This document shows, one piece after another, positions 15,046 through 22,752 of a DNA stretch of 51,292 nt; the stretch's first letter is position 1, and each line of letters begins with the position of its first letter. The notes under the pieces were generated by a model. It did not search any database, was not told the origin of the DNA, and saw nothing but the letters and a program-made list of their open reading frames with translations. Made by a program: the position numbers and the translations under genes. Source of the DNA: a candidate division TM6 bacterium UASB124 (lineage in GTDB: Bacteria; Dependentiae; Babeliae; Babeliales; RVW-14); the NCBI GenBank assembly GCA_001468855.1, contig LDIV01000001.1, positions 730,402 to 781,693 on the forward strand, read 5' to 3'.

Positions 15046-17799
15046 CTACTTACTTATTTCACCCCAATTTTTACCTGAACGAATAGAAACCTTTAATGGC
15101 ACGTTCCAATCAACAACGCTTTCCATCTCTTTGCGAACGATGGATTCAACCGATTCAAGTTCTTCGGTTGGTAATTCAATAATGATTTCATCATGAATTT
15201 GCAGGATCATGCAAGCTTCGAGCTTGTTGGCAACAAATTTTTTGTTTAGGTTGATCATTGCAATTTTCATGATATCTGCTTGAGAGCCTTGGACTGGGGT
15301 ATTGATAGCTATACGCTTACCGGCTTCAAAAATTGTTTTATTACGTTCCCTGAGCTCAGGGATAAATCGTCGACGTCCGTACCATGTTTCTACATAGCCG
15401 TTTTCAACTGCTCGTTGAACTGTGTTAGTCATCCAATCGGCAACTTTTGAGTACCGAGCGAAATATTTTTCAATATATTCTTTTGCTTCGCTTTGTTTAA
15501 TGTCCAGATCTTTGGCTAGTCCATAGGGACTCATGCCATACATAATGCTGAAGTTGATGCGCTTGCCTAATTGTCGTTGTTGGCTGGTTACTTTATCAAG
15601 TGGAATACCAAAGAGTTGTGCTGCTGTCTGTGTATGAATATCAAGGTCGTCGTTAAATGTTTTAATCAATACCGGATCTTGGGTGAGGTAGGCTAGTACG
15701 CGTAACTCAATTTGAGAATAGTCAGCAGACATCAAAACTTTGCCAGATGGGGCGATGAATGCAGATCTGATTTGGCGTGCAAATTCACTACCTGTTGGAA
15801 TATTCTGCATGTTGGGATCTGAGCTTGAAAGTCGTCCAGTTGCAACTAATGTTTGACTGTAGCTTGTGTGGATACGTTCTGTTTTTGGATTGATGAAGGT
15901 TGGCAAAGGGTCAAGGTAAGTATTTTTTAATTTAGATAATTCACGGTGTTGTAAGATTAGTCCTGGAATCGGGTGAACAGCACTGAGCTCTTTGAGTACG
16001 GCTTGATCGGTTGAACGTTGCCCTTTATCGCTCTTTTTTGCTGATGGTAATCCAAGTATATCAAATAACAGATGTTCGATTTGTTTAGGTGAATTGAGGT
16101 TGAGGCGTTCTGGAATGATGTTGGTTCCGGTGCTTAAGACCCCAAAAATTTTTTTTTCAATCTGATCGATTTCGTCAACAACATCTTTCTTGGTTTGAGC
16201 GATTTTTTTCGGATCAAAAAGGATGCCCTTTTGTTCCATACAAACCAATACCCAATAAAATGGCATTTCAATGTCATAAAAAACTTTTTTGAGTTTTGGT
16301 TCTTTATCCAGCTCCTTTTCTAGGATCGGTTTAAGTTTGAATGTTTGTAATGAATCGTGGGCTCCGTATTTTGCTGCGCTTTCGAGTGGAACTTCATCAA
16401 AAGTTTTATGCTTGCCGATGACATCTTTGAATTTGGTCATCGGTTCATGTAAATAGATAACAGAAAGCTCTTTGAGATTAATTTTTTGCCACTCATTACG
16501 TAGCAAGTTTGCGGCTATTACCGTGTCAAAAGGAATTGGATGAATGGCTAAACCATGGCTCCACATCACCAGTTGGTCAAATTTTGCATTATGCATAATT
16601 AAAATGGTATCTGGATTTTGTAGGATTGGCTTGAGTTTTTCAAGTGTTTTTGCACGGTCAAGTTGCGGTACATCTTTATGTTTAAATGGAATGTAATAGG
16701 CTGTTTGATTATCGACGGCAAATGATATGCCGACCATTTCATCAATCAAGGGGATACATCCGGTTGTTTCTGTGTCGAGTGCAATCTCTTTTGCCTTTCC
16801 CAATACGGAGATAAGATCGGTAAGCGTTTTTTCATCTTGAACAATAACCAGATTCCAGGCGTTTTCTTGTGTTTGTGGTGCTGGACCAAAAATTGAAGCA
16901 TTAATCTCTGTGCCAGGTTTCTTTTGCTCAAGTGCATCGGGGAATCGTTTTTCGATATCTTTCAATAGGCTGCCAAATTCAAGCTCTTGGAAAAGTGGAG
17001 CTGCTTGTACCCATTTGTTTTTGTCATAAGCAAGATCGGTTATGCGGACTGAAATAGGAGGTGGCTTTAAGGTGAAGAGTGTGAGGCTCAGATAAGCATT
17101 ATCTTTTTGTTCTGCCAATAATGTTTGTGTACGTTTTTTTGCAATCTTATCCAAATTTTTATACATATCATCAAGTGAATCGAATTGTTTGACAAGATCT
17201 TCTGCTGTTTTTTTACCAATGCCCATTACGCCGGGAATATTATCTGATGTGTCGCCTAGTAAAGCATAAAAGAAGGGTATTTTTTCACAGGCAAAACCGT
17301 GTTCTGTTTTATAATCATGCTTGTCGATGATGCGTTCTTTGAATGGATCGAAAATAAGAAGATTGTCTGACAGTAACTGATACATATCTTTGTCAGGACA
17401 AACCAAAACAACCTGACGATCTTTGTAGCGTTGTGCAAGAGCTGCGATGATATCATCACCTTCATAACCTTCTTCTGCCACCTGTGCGATACCAATAGCA
17501 TTAAGAAATTTGAGGATATATTCTTTTTGGACAAAGAGCTCGCTTGGTGGTTTTTGACGTGTTGCTTTGTATGCAGGGTACATCTCGCTGCGAAATGTTT
17601 TGCCCTTACTGTCCCATGCAATTGCTATATATGATGGTTCAAAGGTATCAATGAGCTTTTTTATGGTGCGACAAAAACCGTAAGTGGCCTGTGTTGGTAT
17701 ACCGGTTGAGGTATAAAGTGGCTTGATGGCATAAAATGATCGATAGAGCAGGTAGGAACCATCGACGATGAATAATGCGTCTTTAGAAATTCGATGCAT
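15046..17799 (-). CDS. polA: DNA polymerase I
   Basis: A 917-residue, three-domain enzyme for Okazaki fragment processing and repair synthesis. The 5'-3' exonuclease (about 1-290) has FIVDGSYLLYRSF, EGYEGDDIIA and LLGDTSDNIPGVMGIG. The 3'-5' proofreading domain (about 315-500) keeps its acidic DxE pair (Asp342, Glu344 in ALDTETTG). The polymerase domain (about 540-917) has motif A ADYSQIELR, motif B RQLGKRINFSIMYGM and motif C QIHDEIIIE. All catalytic residues appear intact, including proofreading, which many bacterial Pol I enzymes have lost. AAAGG lies six bases before the ATG. It is divergent from ruvX across a short gap with facing promoter-like boxes. Confidence 0.97.
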   Translation of the reverse strand: MHRISKDALFIVDGSYLLYRSFYAIKPLYTSTGIPTQATYGFCRTIKKLIDTFEPSYIAIAWDSKGKTFRSEMYPAYKATRQKPPSELFVQKEYILKFLNAIGIAQVAEEGYEGDDIIAALAQRYKDRQVVLVCPDKDMYQLLSDNLLIFDPFKERIIDKHDYKTEHGFACEKIPFFYALLGDTSDNIPGVMGIGKKTAEDLVKQFDSLDDMYKNLDKIAKKRTQTLLAEQKDNAYLSLTLFTLKPPPISVRITDLAYDKNKWVQAAPLFQELEFGSLLKDIEKRFPDALEQKKPGTEINASIFGPAPQTQENAWNLVIVQDEKTLTDLISVLGKAKEIALDTETTGCIPLIDEMVGISFAVDNQTAYYIPFKHKDVPQLDRAKTLEKLKPILQNPDTILIMHNAKFDQLVMWSHGLAIHPIPFDTVIAANLLRNEWQKINLKELSVIYLHEPMTKFKDVIGKHKTFDEVPLESAAKYGAHDSLQTFKLKPILEKELDKEPKLKKVFYDIEMPFYWVLVCMEQKGILFDPKKIAQTKKDVVDEIDQIEKKIFGVLSTGTNIIPERLNLNSPKQIEHLLFDILGLPSAKKSDKGQRSTDQAVLKELSAVHPIPGLILQHRELSKLKNTYLDPLPTFINPKTERIHTSYSQTLVATGRLSSSDPNMQNIPTGSEFARQIRSAFIAPSGKVLMSADYSQIELRVLAYLTQDPVLIKTFNDDLDIHTQTAAQLFGIPLDKVTSQQRQLGKRINFSIMYGMSPYGLAKDLDIKQSEAKEYIEKYFARYSKVADWMTNTVQRAVENGYVETWYGRRRFIPELRERNKTIFEAGKRIAINTPVQGSQADIMKIAMINLNKKFVANKLEACMILQIHDEIIIELPTEELESVESIVRKEMESVVDWNVPLKVSIRSGKNWGEISK

Positions 17800-17860
17800 G
17801 CGATACCTTTCGCATTGGTTTTTGTCGGCTATTTTGACTTTTAGTAAATTTGGGTAAACT

Positions 17861-17889
17861 AGTATAACGTGAATCGGAAAAATTGATAA
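17861..17889 (-). promoter_or_regulatory. Candidate polA promoter
   Basis: Minus strand TTATCA (17889-17884), a 17-base spacer, TATACT (17866-17861). Four and five of six matches with ideal spacing, giving a leader of about 55 bases. It overlaps the start region of ruvX on the other strand. Confidence 0.4.
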
Positions 17890-17894
17890 ATAGC

Positions 17895-18329
17895 ATGGAT
17901 AATATGAAAATATTAGCGTTGGATTTAGGTGATCGTTGGGTAGGGACAGCTATTTCAGATGCTCTTGGCGTGACATGCAAGCCGTACCAGACGGTTGAAC
18001 TTGATAATCTGTATCAATTTTTGGCCACAACAATACCGCACGAGCGTATTAGTACTGTAGTAGTTGGATATCCCAAAACATTTTCCGGCGGAGCAAGTGA
18101 ACAAACTACTAAGATAGAACAAATGAAAAACGATTTGGAAGTAATGTTCAAAGAAGTTGGTAGCAATACCATTACATGGATTTTGTGGGATGAGCGATTG
18201 ACGAGTAAGCGAGCATCTGAGCTTCATCGTTCAGCGCGAACACCTGAAGAAAAAAAGAAAAGTCATTCGGTTGCGGCAGCTTTTATTTTGCAAAGTTATC
18301 TTGATCATTTGGCGTTTGCACGAGCGTAA
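17895..18329 (+). CDS. ruvX: Putative pre-16S rRNA nuclease (YqgF/RuvX family)
   Basis: A 144-residue RNase H-fold protein of normal size. The first metal-binding Asp is in ILALDLGDRWVGTAIS, followed by VVVGYPKTFSGG, WDERLTSKRA and a C-terminal HSVAAAFILQSYL with the last acidic/His region. The family matures the 5' end of 16S rRNA. Three starts are possible: TTG at 17883 (with GGAAAAA nearby), ATG at 17895 and ATG at 17904; 17895 is used as a compromise. Its last 25 bases overlap the convergent acetyltransferase gene. Confidence 0.9.
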   Translation: MDNMKILALDLGDRWVGTAISDALGVTCKPYQTVELDNLYQFLATTIPHERISTVVVGYPKTFSGGASEQTTKIEQMKNDLEVMFKEVGSNTITWILWDERLTSKRASELHRSARTPEEKKKSHSVAAAFILQSYLDHLAFARA

Positions 18330-18991
18330 TAATCTTTATGCTCACTCAATAGTTTGTATTCAAGAACATATCCGTATTCATGCGTCTGAATTTTCTTAAA
18401 GCCAAGATGTTTATAGATTTTCTGTGCTTTACTATTTTCATATCTAACACCCAAAAGAATCCGCTTTGTATCAGGATATATTCTTACAATAGAAAAAATT
18501 AAGTTTCTGCTTAAGCCTCTACCTTGTGCAGATGGAATAATTGCCAGATGTTCCAGCCATACAAAGTCTTTGCCGTATTCCGGTTTTAAATAAAAAATTG
18601 CAAAGCCTAAAATTTTATGGTCATCAAAATCTCTGACCGTTACGATATAACATGTATGCAAGTTTTTTTTATCGCCTTTAAGATATTGTTGCACAGATTG
18701 ATCATTATCTTTTTCTAGAATTTTGGTAGCTATTGCGACTTTTCTATCAAAATCAGTCTCTTGGTCAATTTCATAAGCATATGCTGCAGCAAATACAGGG
18801 ATAAGTTTTCTTTGTGTATCAAGCATTTTTTTATAATCAGTAATCTTATATGAATCTAACGTTATCGATTTCTGATTTTTATCAATCTCGTCCAGCAGTG
18901 TTATATGATCATAATTGTTTGGATTTATGCCCATTACATAAGCAGGAATGAATGTGAAAATAAGTAAGCGAAAGAATTTTACAAAAACCAT
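18305..18991 (-). CDS. Exported GNAT-family N-acetyltransferase
   Basis: A 228-residue protein. The N-terminus VFVKFFRLLIFTFIPAYVMG is a signal peptide or anchor. The C-terminal half (about 125-215) is a GNAT domain: HLAIIPSAQGRGLSRNLIF carries the acetyl-CoA pyrophosphate loop Q-G-R-G-L, and YENSKAQKIYKHLGFKK is the usual motif B. Acetyl-CoA is cytosolic, so an exported GNAT makes sense mainly if it reaches a host cytosol or if the segment is only an anchor with the enzyme inside. AGGAG lies nine bases before the ATG at 18991; an upstream ATG at 19033 would bury the signal. The 3' end overlaps ruvX by 25 bases in convergent orientation. Confidence 0.8.
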   Translation of the reverse strand: MVFVKFFRLLIFTFIPAYVMGINPNNYDHITLLDEIDKNQKSITLDSYKITDYKKMLDTQRKLIPVFAAAYAYEIDQETDFDRKVAIATKILEKDNDQSVQQYLKGDKKNLHTCYIVTVRDFDDHKILGFAIFYLKPEYGKDFVWLEHLAIIPSAQGRGLSRNLIFSIVRIYPDTKRILLGVRYENSKAQKIYKHLGFKKIQTHEYGYVLEYKLLSEHKDYYARANAK

Positions 18992-19083
18992 GATAGGATC
19001 TCCTCTCTGATGAACTTTGAACGGTTTACTCAAGATTAGATGATAAGCTAATTTTATACGTTGTTACGGGTTCTTGAATTTGC

Positions 19084-19572
19084 TCAATGAGACGAATAAT
19101 CGAACAGCTCTCTAAATATATATTTGCGTCGATCGGATTTATTAATAAATCTTATTCTTTGTGCAACGGCAAAGTGTTTTGATTGATAACTTATTTCTCC
19201 GATGCTTTGCCATTCGCATAAAGAAGTGCCTAATGAGTCAAAACGATTTTGTGTAAGATAATGTATATTGTTTTTGTTGCGCAGGACGAATAAAAAATTT
19301 CTTATGATTTCTGCCTCATTAGCCGCAGCTACTGTATTGTAAAAGACGAGCACAATATGATTTTTATGTTTTTTGTGTATTGAGGTGCTTAGTGAGCTTT
19401 GTGATAGAGTATTAAAATATTCCTTATAGATTTTATAATCTACATCATCCATTGCAAAATCATAAGGGTCTACCGAAGTGTCAATCTTGGTAGACATGCT
19501 ATTCAGATTATTTGTTTGAATAGTTATCGATATAAAAGAACAAATGAGCAATAAAAATGGTACTACATGCAT
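19084..19572 (-). CDS. Exported protein, function unknown
   Basis: A 162-residue protein with a signal peptide (HVVPFLLLICSFISITIQT). The mature region is mixed alpha/beta without a recognised motif. The start at 19572 (M-H-V-V) is chosen because AAAGG precedes it at six bases; two earlier ATGs in the same frame lack spacing. It follows the Memo-AMMECR1 gene after 29 bases on the same strand, so they may share a transcript. Confidence 0.6.
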   Translation of the reverse strand: MHVVPFLLLICSFISITIQTNNLNSMSTKIDTSVDPYDFAMDDVDYKIYKEYFNTLSQSSLSTSIHKKHKNHIVLVFYNTVAAANEAEIIRNFLFVLRNKNNIHYLTQNRFDSLGTSLCEWQSIGEISYQSKHFAVAQRIRFINKSDRRKYIFRELFDYSSH

Positions 19573-19601
19573 GTGCATCCTTTTTTTATTTTTGAAAATC
19601 A

Positions 19602-21260
19602 TTACGGTTCCTTGATTTCAAATCCTTCAAAAACCTCAAAGCTGCAATTTGTTTGCCAATCACTACGTCCCAAGCCAGCTTTAAGGCTTAATTGTTCAAG
19701 GGTTGTTTCGAGATTCCAATGCCAATCACGTGGCACTTGCGGTAAAAATACTGAAGATGCAATAGTATTTCCTGCTGCATCATGTTTGTTTAAAATGATG
19801 CCATGTTTACCAATGACAATATCGTCTGGTTTTGATATGTGGATTGGGGGGGTGAGAATAGAGATATCAATGACAATATTATGTAATTCATCCTTTGTGA
19901 GAGGTTTAAAACGTGTATCATGAAATGCTGCTGCATATGCCATATCGGCAACCGTTTTATAAAGTGGTTTTTGACTTACAATTTTGCCGATACAGCCACG
20001 CAATTGTCCATCTTTGGTATTAAGCGTTACAAATGCGCCTGCAGATGCTGCAAGGTTTTGACTTATAATTGGATATAATAATCGGTTGGTATGTTTCTCT
20101 TTTTCATCTTTGAATGAATTTTCTAAGACGGATCGTGCAAGTTTAAGAAGTGATTGTTTTTCAAAACCCGTAAGTAGGTTTTCGAGCTGGGTATTTGGTG
20201 GGAGTTGTGGACGTGCATAGATCATGCTGACATAGCTGACACTGTTTTTTGCTGCTTGGTCAGGAATGGAATCAAATAACTTTTTTATGTCTAATCCATG
20301 TGCTCGTGCGTGTGTAATATGGGCAGAGGTGTAATAACAAGTAAGATAAGAATTCACAGGACCAAAGACTTTTGCTTCTAATAAAGAGAGTAGTAACTTA
20401 ATTGCATCTCGACCACAGATTGTTGCATTGGTTTGCTGTAAAAAATTATTGAATGAACTTAATGATTGTTGTGCCAAGGTTTGCGTGGCAAAAGAGTCAA
20501 TGAGTTTGACGTAATCAAGAATATCTTTATCAAAAAGATCATAATCATAATTTTGTCCATGATGTGTAAAATCCGTACTTATAACAATGAGCGTTTTTTC
20601 ATCAATAATTCTTCGTAAAGCTTCGGCTGCTTGAACAATTGATTCTGATGACATGTGTCCAACCACGAGTGGTACTAACGAAAAATCGGCAATTGTTTTT
20701 TGTAAAAATGGTAACTGAATTTCAATAGCATGCTCTTTGGTGTGAGCATCAGGATATGTATTATACATGGCGAATTTAGACAACTTTTTTAATGCTGCGG
20801 CATCTAATTGAATATCTCCAAGAATGGTGCGATATACCGTGTAATCCGGCAATGCAATACCGTTATAAAATATTGTATGTGTTGGACATAAGACGATAAC
20901 ACGGGAGATGTTTGTATTCTTACGTTGATCAAACGGTAAGTTTTTGTTTTCTGTAAGTAAGGTTTGATATGCTGTTGCGGCGCAAAGACCTGAATAATAG
21001 TGGCCGGCATGCGGAACTATAAGTGCTTTGATTTGTTTTGAATCAAGTGCGGCAGGAAAATAATCATGAGCGATTTTTAGATACTCTTCCAATTCATGAT
21101 TAAGCTGTTGAGCATCTTGTGTGTACCAACCATTGAGTAGGTGAGCTTTATGAATGATGCATGTTGCTTGATGAGTGTCATTGTGAGCATCATTAGATTT
21201 GCTGCAACAGGGTAGCATTATGATAAGGCACGTAAGGATATAATTAATGAATATCTTCAT
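19602..21260 (-). CDS. Memo-AMMECR1 fusion protein with lipoprotein-like N-terminus
   Basis: A 552-residue two-domain protein. The N-terminal 20 residues (ending IMLPCCSKS) look like a lipoprotein signal, although the residue before the Cys is not the usual Gly/Ala/Ser. Residues about 35-345 are a Memo domain, with KALIVPHAGHYYSG, VLCPTHTIF, KEHAIEIQLPFLQ and VISTDFTHHG, holding the conserved His residues. Residues about 365-545 are an AMMECR1 domain with DGQLRGCIGKI and FHDTRFKPL. The two families occur as separate A and B members of the AmmeMemoRadiSam gene set with a radical SAM protein; here they are fused and apparently exported, and no radical SAM gene is adjacent. Activity unknown; Memo resembles non-haem iron dioxygenases. 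Confidence 0.9.
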   Translation of the reverse strand: MKIFINYILTCLIIMLPCCSKSNDAHNDTHQATCIIHKAHLLNGWYTQDAQQLNHELEEYLKIAHDYFPAALDSKQIKALIVPHAGHYYSGLCAATAYQTLLTENKNLPFDQRKNTNISRVIVLCPTHTIFYNGIALPDYTVYRTILGDIQLDAAALKKLSKFAMYNTYPDAHTKEHAIEIQLPFLQKTIADFSLVPLVVGHMSSESIVQAAEALRRIIDEKTLIVISTDFTHHGQNYDYDLFDKDILDYVKLIDSFATQTLAQQSLSSFNNFLQQTNATICGRDAIKLLLSLLEAKVFGPVNSYLTCYYTSAHITHARAHGLDIKKLFDSIPDQAAKNSVSYVSMIYARPQLPPNTQLENLLTGFEKQSLLKLARSVLENSFKDEKEKHTNRLLYPIISQNLAASAGAFVTLNTKDGQLRGCIGKIVSQKPLYKTVADMAYAAAFHDTRFKPLTKDELHNIVIDISILTPPIHISKPDDIVIGKHGIILNKHDAAGNTIASSVFLPQVPRDWHWNLETTLEQLSLKAGLGRSDWQTNCSFEVFEGFEIKEP

Positions 21261-21329
21261 AATAATAAATTTCCTTTTTTCTGAAGTAATAATTTTGCAT
21301 TTAAGTTTAGCGTAAAAATTTTTTTAGCG

Positions 21330-21335
21330 TATAAT
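21330..21335 (+). promoter_or_regulatory. Perfect -10 hexamer upstream of the 138-residue exported protein
   Basis: TATAAT at 21330-21335, 50 bases before the ATG at 21385. The -35 position holds only a weak TTAGCG at the right spacing. Confidence 0.35.
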
Positions 21336-21384
21336 AAAACACTTTTTATTGAAATTGCTGTTTTCCAAGCAAGAAGGTTTGTGT

Positions 21385-21801
21385 ATGTTTTTCAAAAGAA
21401 TTAGCGTGATGAGTTGTTGCTTGTTGATAAATTATTGTTATTTGGATGCTCAATTTGGCCACACCATTTGTACAGAAAATCAGAAAGAAAATGTTTATGA
21501 CATGATGGCTTCTTCTTTTTATATAACCGGATTGTTATCGTTTTTGTTCTGCACGGTTAATGACCAAAAAAGAGCTCTTGGCTTTCCATTGCCGTTATGG
21601 CTGCAATCCTTTTTGCGAAAATGTACGTTTTTATTAAGGAATTCTTTTTGTAGGCATCATGATAAAGGAGCATTTTTACAGATATTATTGCCGTGTATGC
21701 CTTTTATCCTTAAAACAATTGTCTTTATATATGATGATGTAAATGATTTTAATTCGGTTCGGGTGATGGTAAAACGATTTGGTATTGATGCGTTGCGTTG
21801 A
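21385..21801 (+). CDS. Small Cys-rich exported or membrane protein, function unknown
   Basis: A 138-residue protein with a signal-like start (FFKRISVMSCCLLINYCYLDA), a second hydrophobic segment (SFYITGLLSFLFCTV) and a third near the C-terminus (FLQILLPCMPFILKTIVFIY). It has many Cys and Phe. AAGAAGG lies seven bases before the ATG; the longer TTG-initiated frame adds twelve residues without a ribosome site. No family recognised. Confidence 0.55.
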   Translation: MFFKRISVMSCCLLINYCYLDAQFGHTICTENQKENVYDMMASSFYITGLLSFLFCTVNDQKRALGFPLPLWLQSFLRKCTFLLRNSFCRHHDKGAFLQILLPCMPFILKTIVFIYDDVNDFNSVRVMVKRFGIDALR

Positions 21802-21889
21802 TTGCTTGGCTTTTGGTGTTTGCGAATACAAAATGTTTAAAAGTGGTGATCATTAGTCTATACATAATTATATACATAGAGGAGTTATT

Positions 21890-22672
21890 ATGAATTGCAG
21901 AAAGATTATGGGATTGATTTTGAGCATTTTTGCAGGTTTTTATTACTTAAGTGCCGATATCAAGGAGATAAAAAGCATAAAAGATGTTTTGAGCTATGGA
22001 GATGGTTATGCAACATTGTTCGTATTTGATATTGATAACACAATTTTGCAATGTTCTAACAGCAAGGGAACTGATCAATGTTTTTCAGCTGCCGTTAGTT
22101 ATTTACAGCAAAAATATAATATTGATTCTTTAACCGCGGTCCAAGTTGTTTTACCAATGTATCGTAAAGTGGTGCTGAATAGTGGTGCTAGGCTCGTTGA
22201 AGAGGTTGTGCCATCAGTTATACGCGAACTGCAGGAGAAGGGTCATAATGTTATTGCTCTTACTGCACGGTCTGGCCCCCTGGTTGAACATAGCTGCCAA
22301 CAGTTGTTGTCTTTGGATATAAAAATGTCCTTTATTGGTAAGACGTTTGAGGTTTATTTAAAACATGGAAAGGCCAGATTTCTTTTTGGTTCGATGTTTT
22401 GTGGGGATAATAATAAGGGGGATGCGTTAGCTTGCTTTTTAAATAACATGAATATGAAACCAATTAAAATTGTTTTTATTGATGATAAACGCAAATATCT
22501 TGAGCAGGTTGAAGCGGTTGCACAATCTATGGGTATTGAATTTACCGGGTTACGTTATGGATATTGTGATGAGCAGGTAAAATCATTTGCTCTTGATGAC
22601 GCGGATAAGAAATTACTTGATGCTCAATATGGGCTATCGCTAAATACAAAAATAGTTGCTCAGACAACATAA
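21890..22672 (+). CDS. Exported DUF2608 HAD-like protein
   Basis: A 260-residue protein with a signal peptide (about 1-22, YYLSADI), then a HAD-type fold: FDIDNTI with Asp47 and Asp49 (motif I), ALTARSG (motif II Thr), a Lys-containing region LKHGKARFLF, and GDNNKGDALACFL and FIDDKRKYLEQVE (the late acidic motif). This pattern is DUF2608, found mainly in intracellular bacteria such as Legionella, Coxiella and Chlamydiae. Phosphatase activity is plausible but the substrate is unknown. GAGGAG lies six bases before the ATG. It appears to be a single-gene unit. Confidence 0.8.
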   Translation: MNCRKIMGLILSIFAGFYYLSADIKEIKSIKDVLSYGDGYATLFVFDIDNTILQCSNSKGTDQCFSAAVSYLQQKYNIDSLTAVQVVLPMYRKVVLNSGARLVEEVVPSVIRELQEKGHNVIALTARSGPLVEHSCQQLLSLDIKMSFIGKTFEVYLKHGKARFLFGSMFCGDNNKGDALACFLNNMNMKPIKIVFIDDKRKYLEQVEAVAQSMGIEFTGLRYGYCDEQVKSFALDDADKKLLDAQYGLSLNTKIVAQTT

Positions 22673-22752
22673 AAACACAATCTTTTCGATTTCTTGACTC
22701 CCCATTGTATGGCACGTTAATCTAAAATCACCAAAAGGGATTTGGGGGGGCC

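Noticed and set aside
22695..22725. TTGACT followed by TAATCT as a promoter for the 712-residue gene
   Set aside because: The -10 matches only three of six at the right spacing; the better TAAAAT is 23 bases away.
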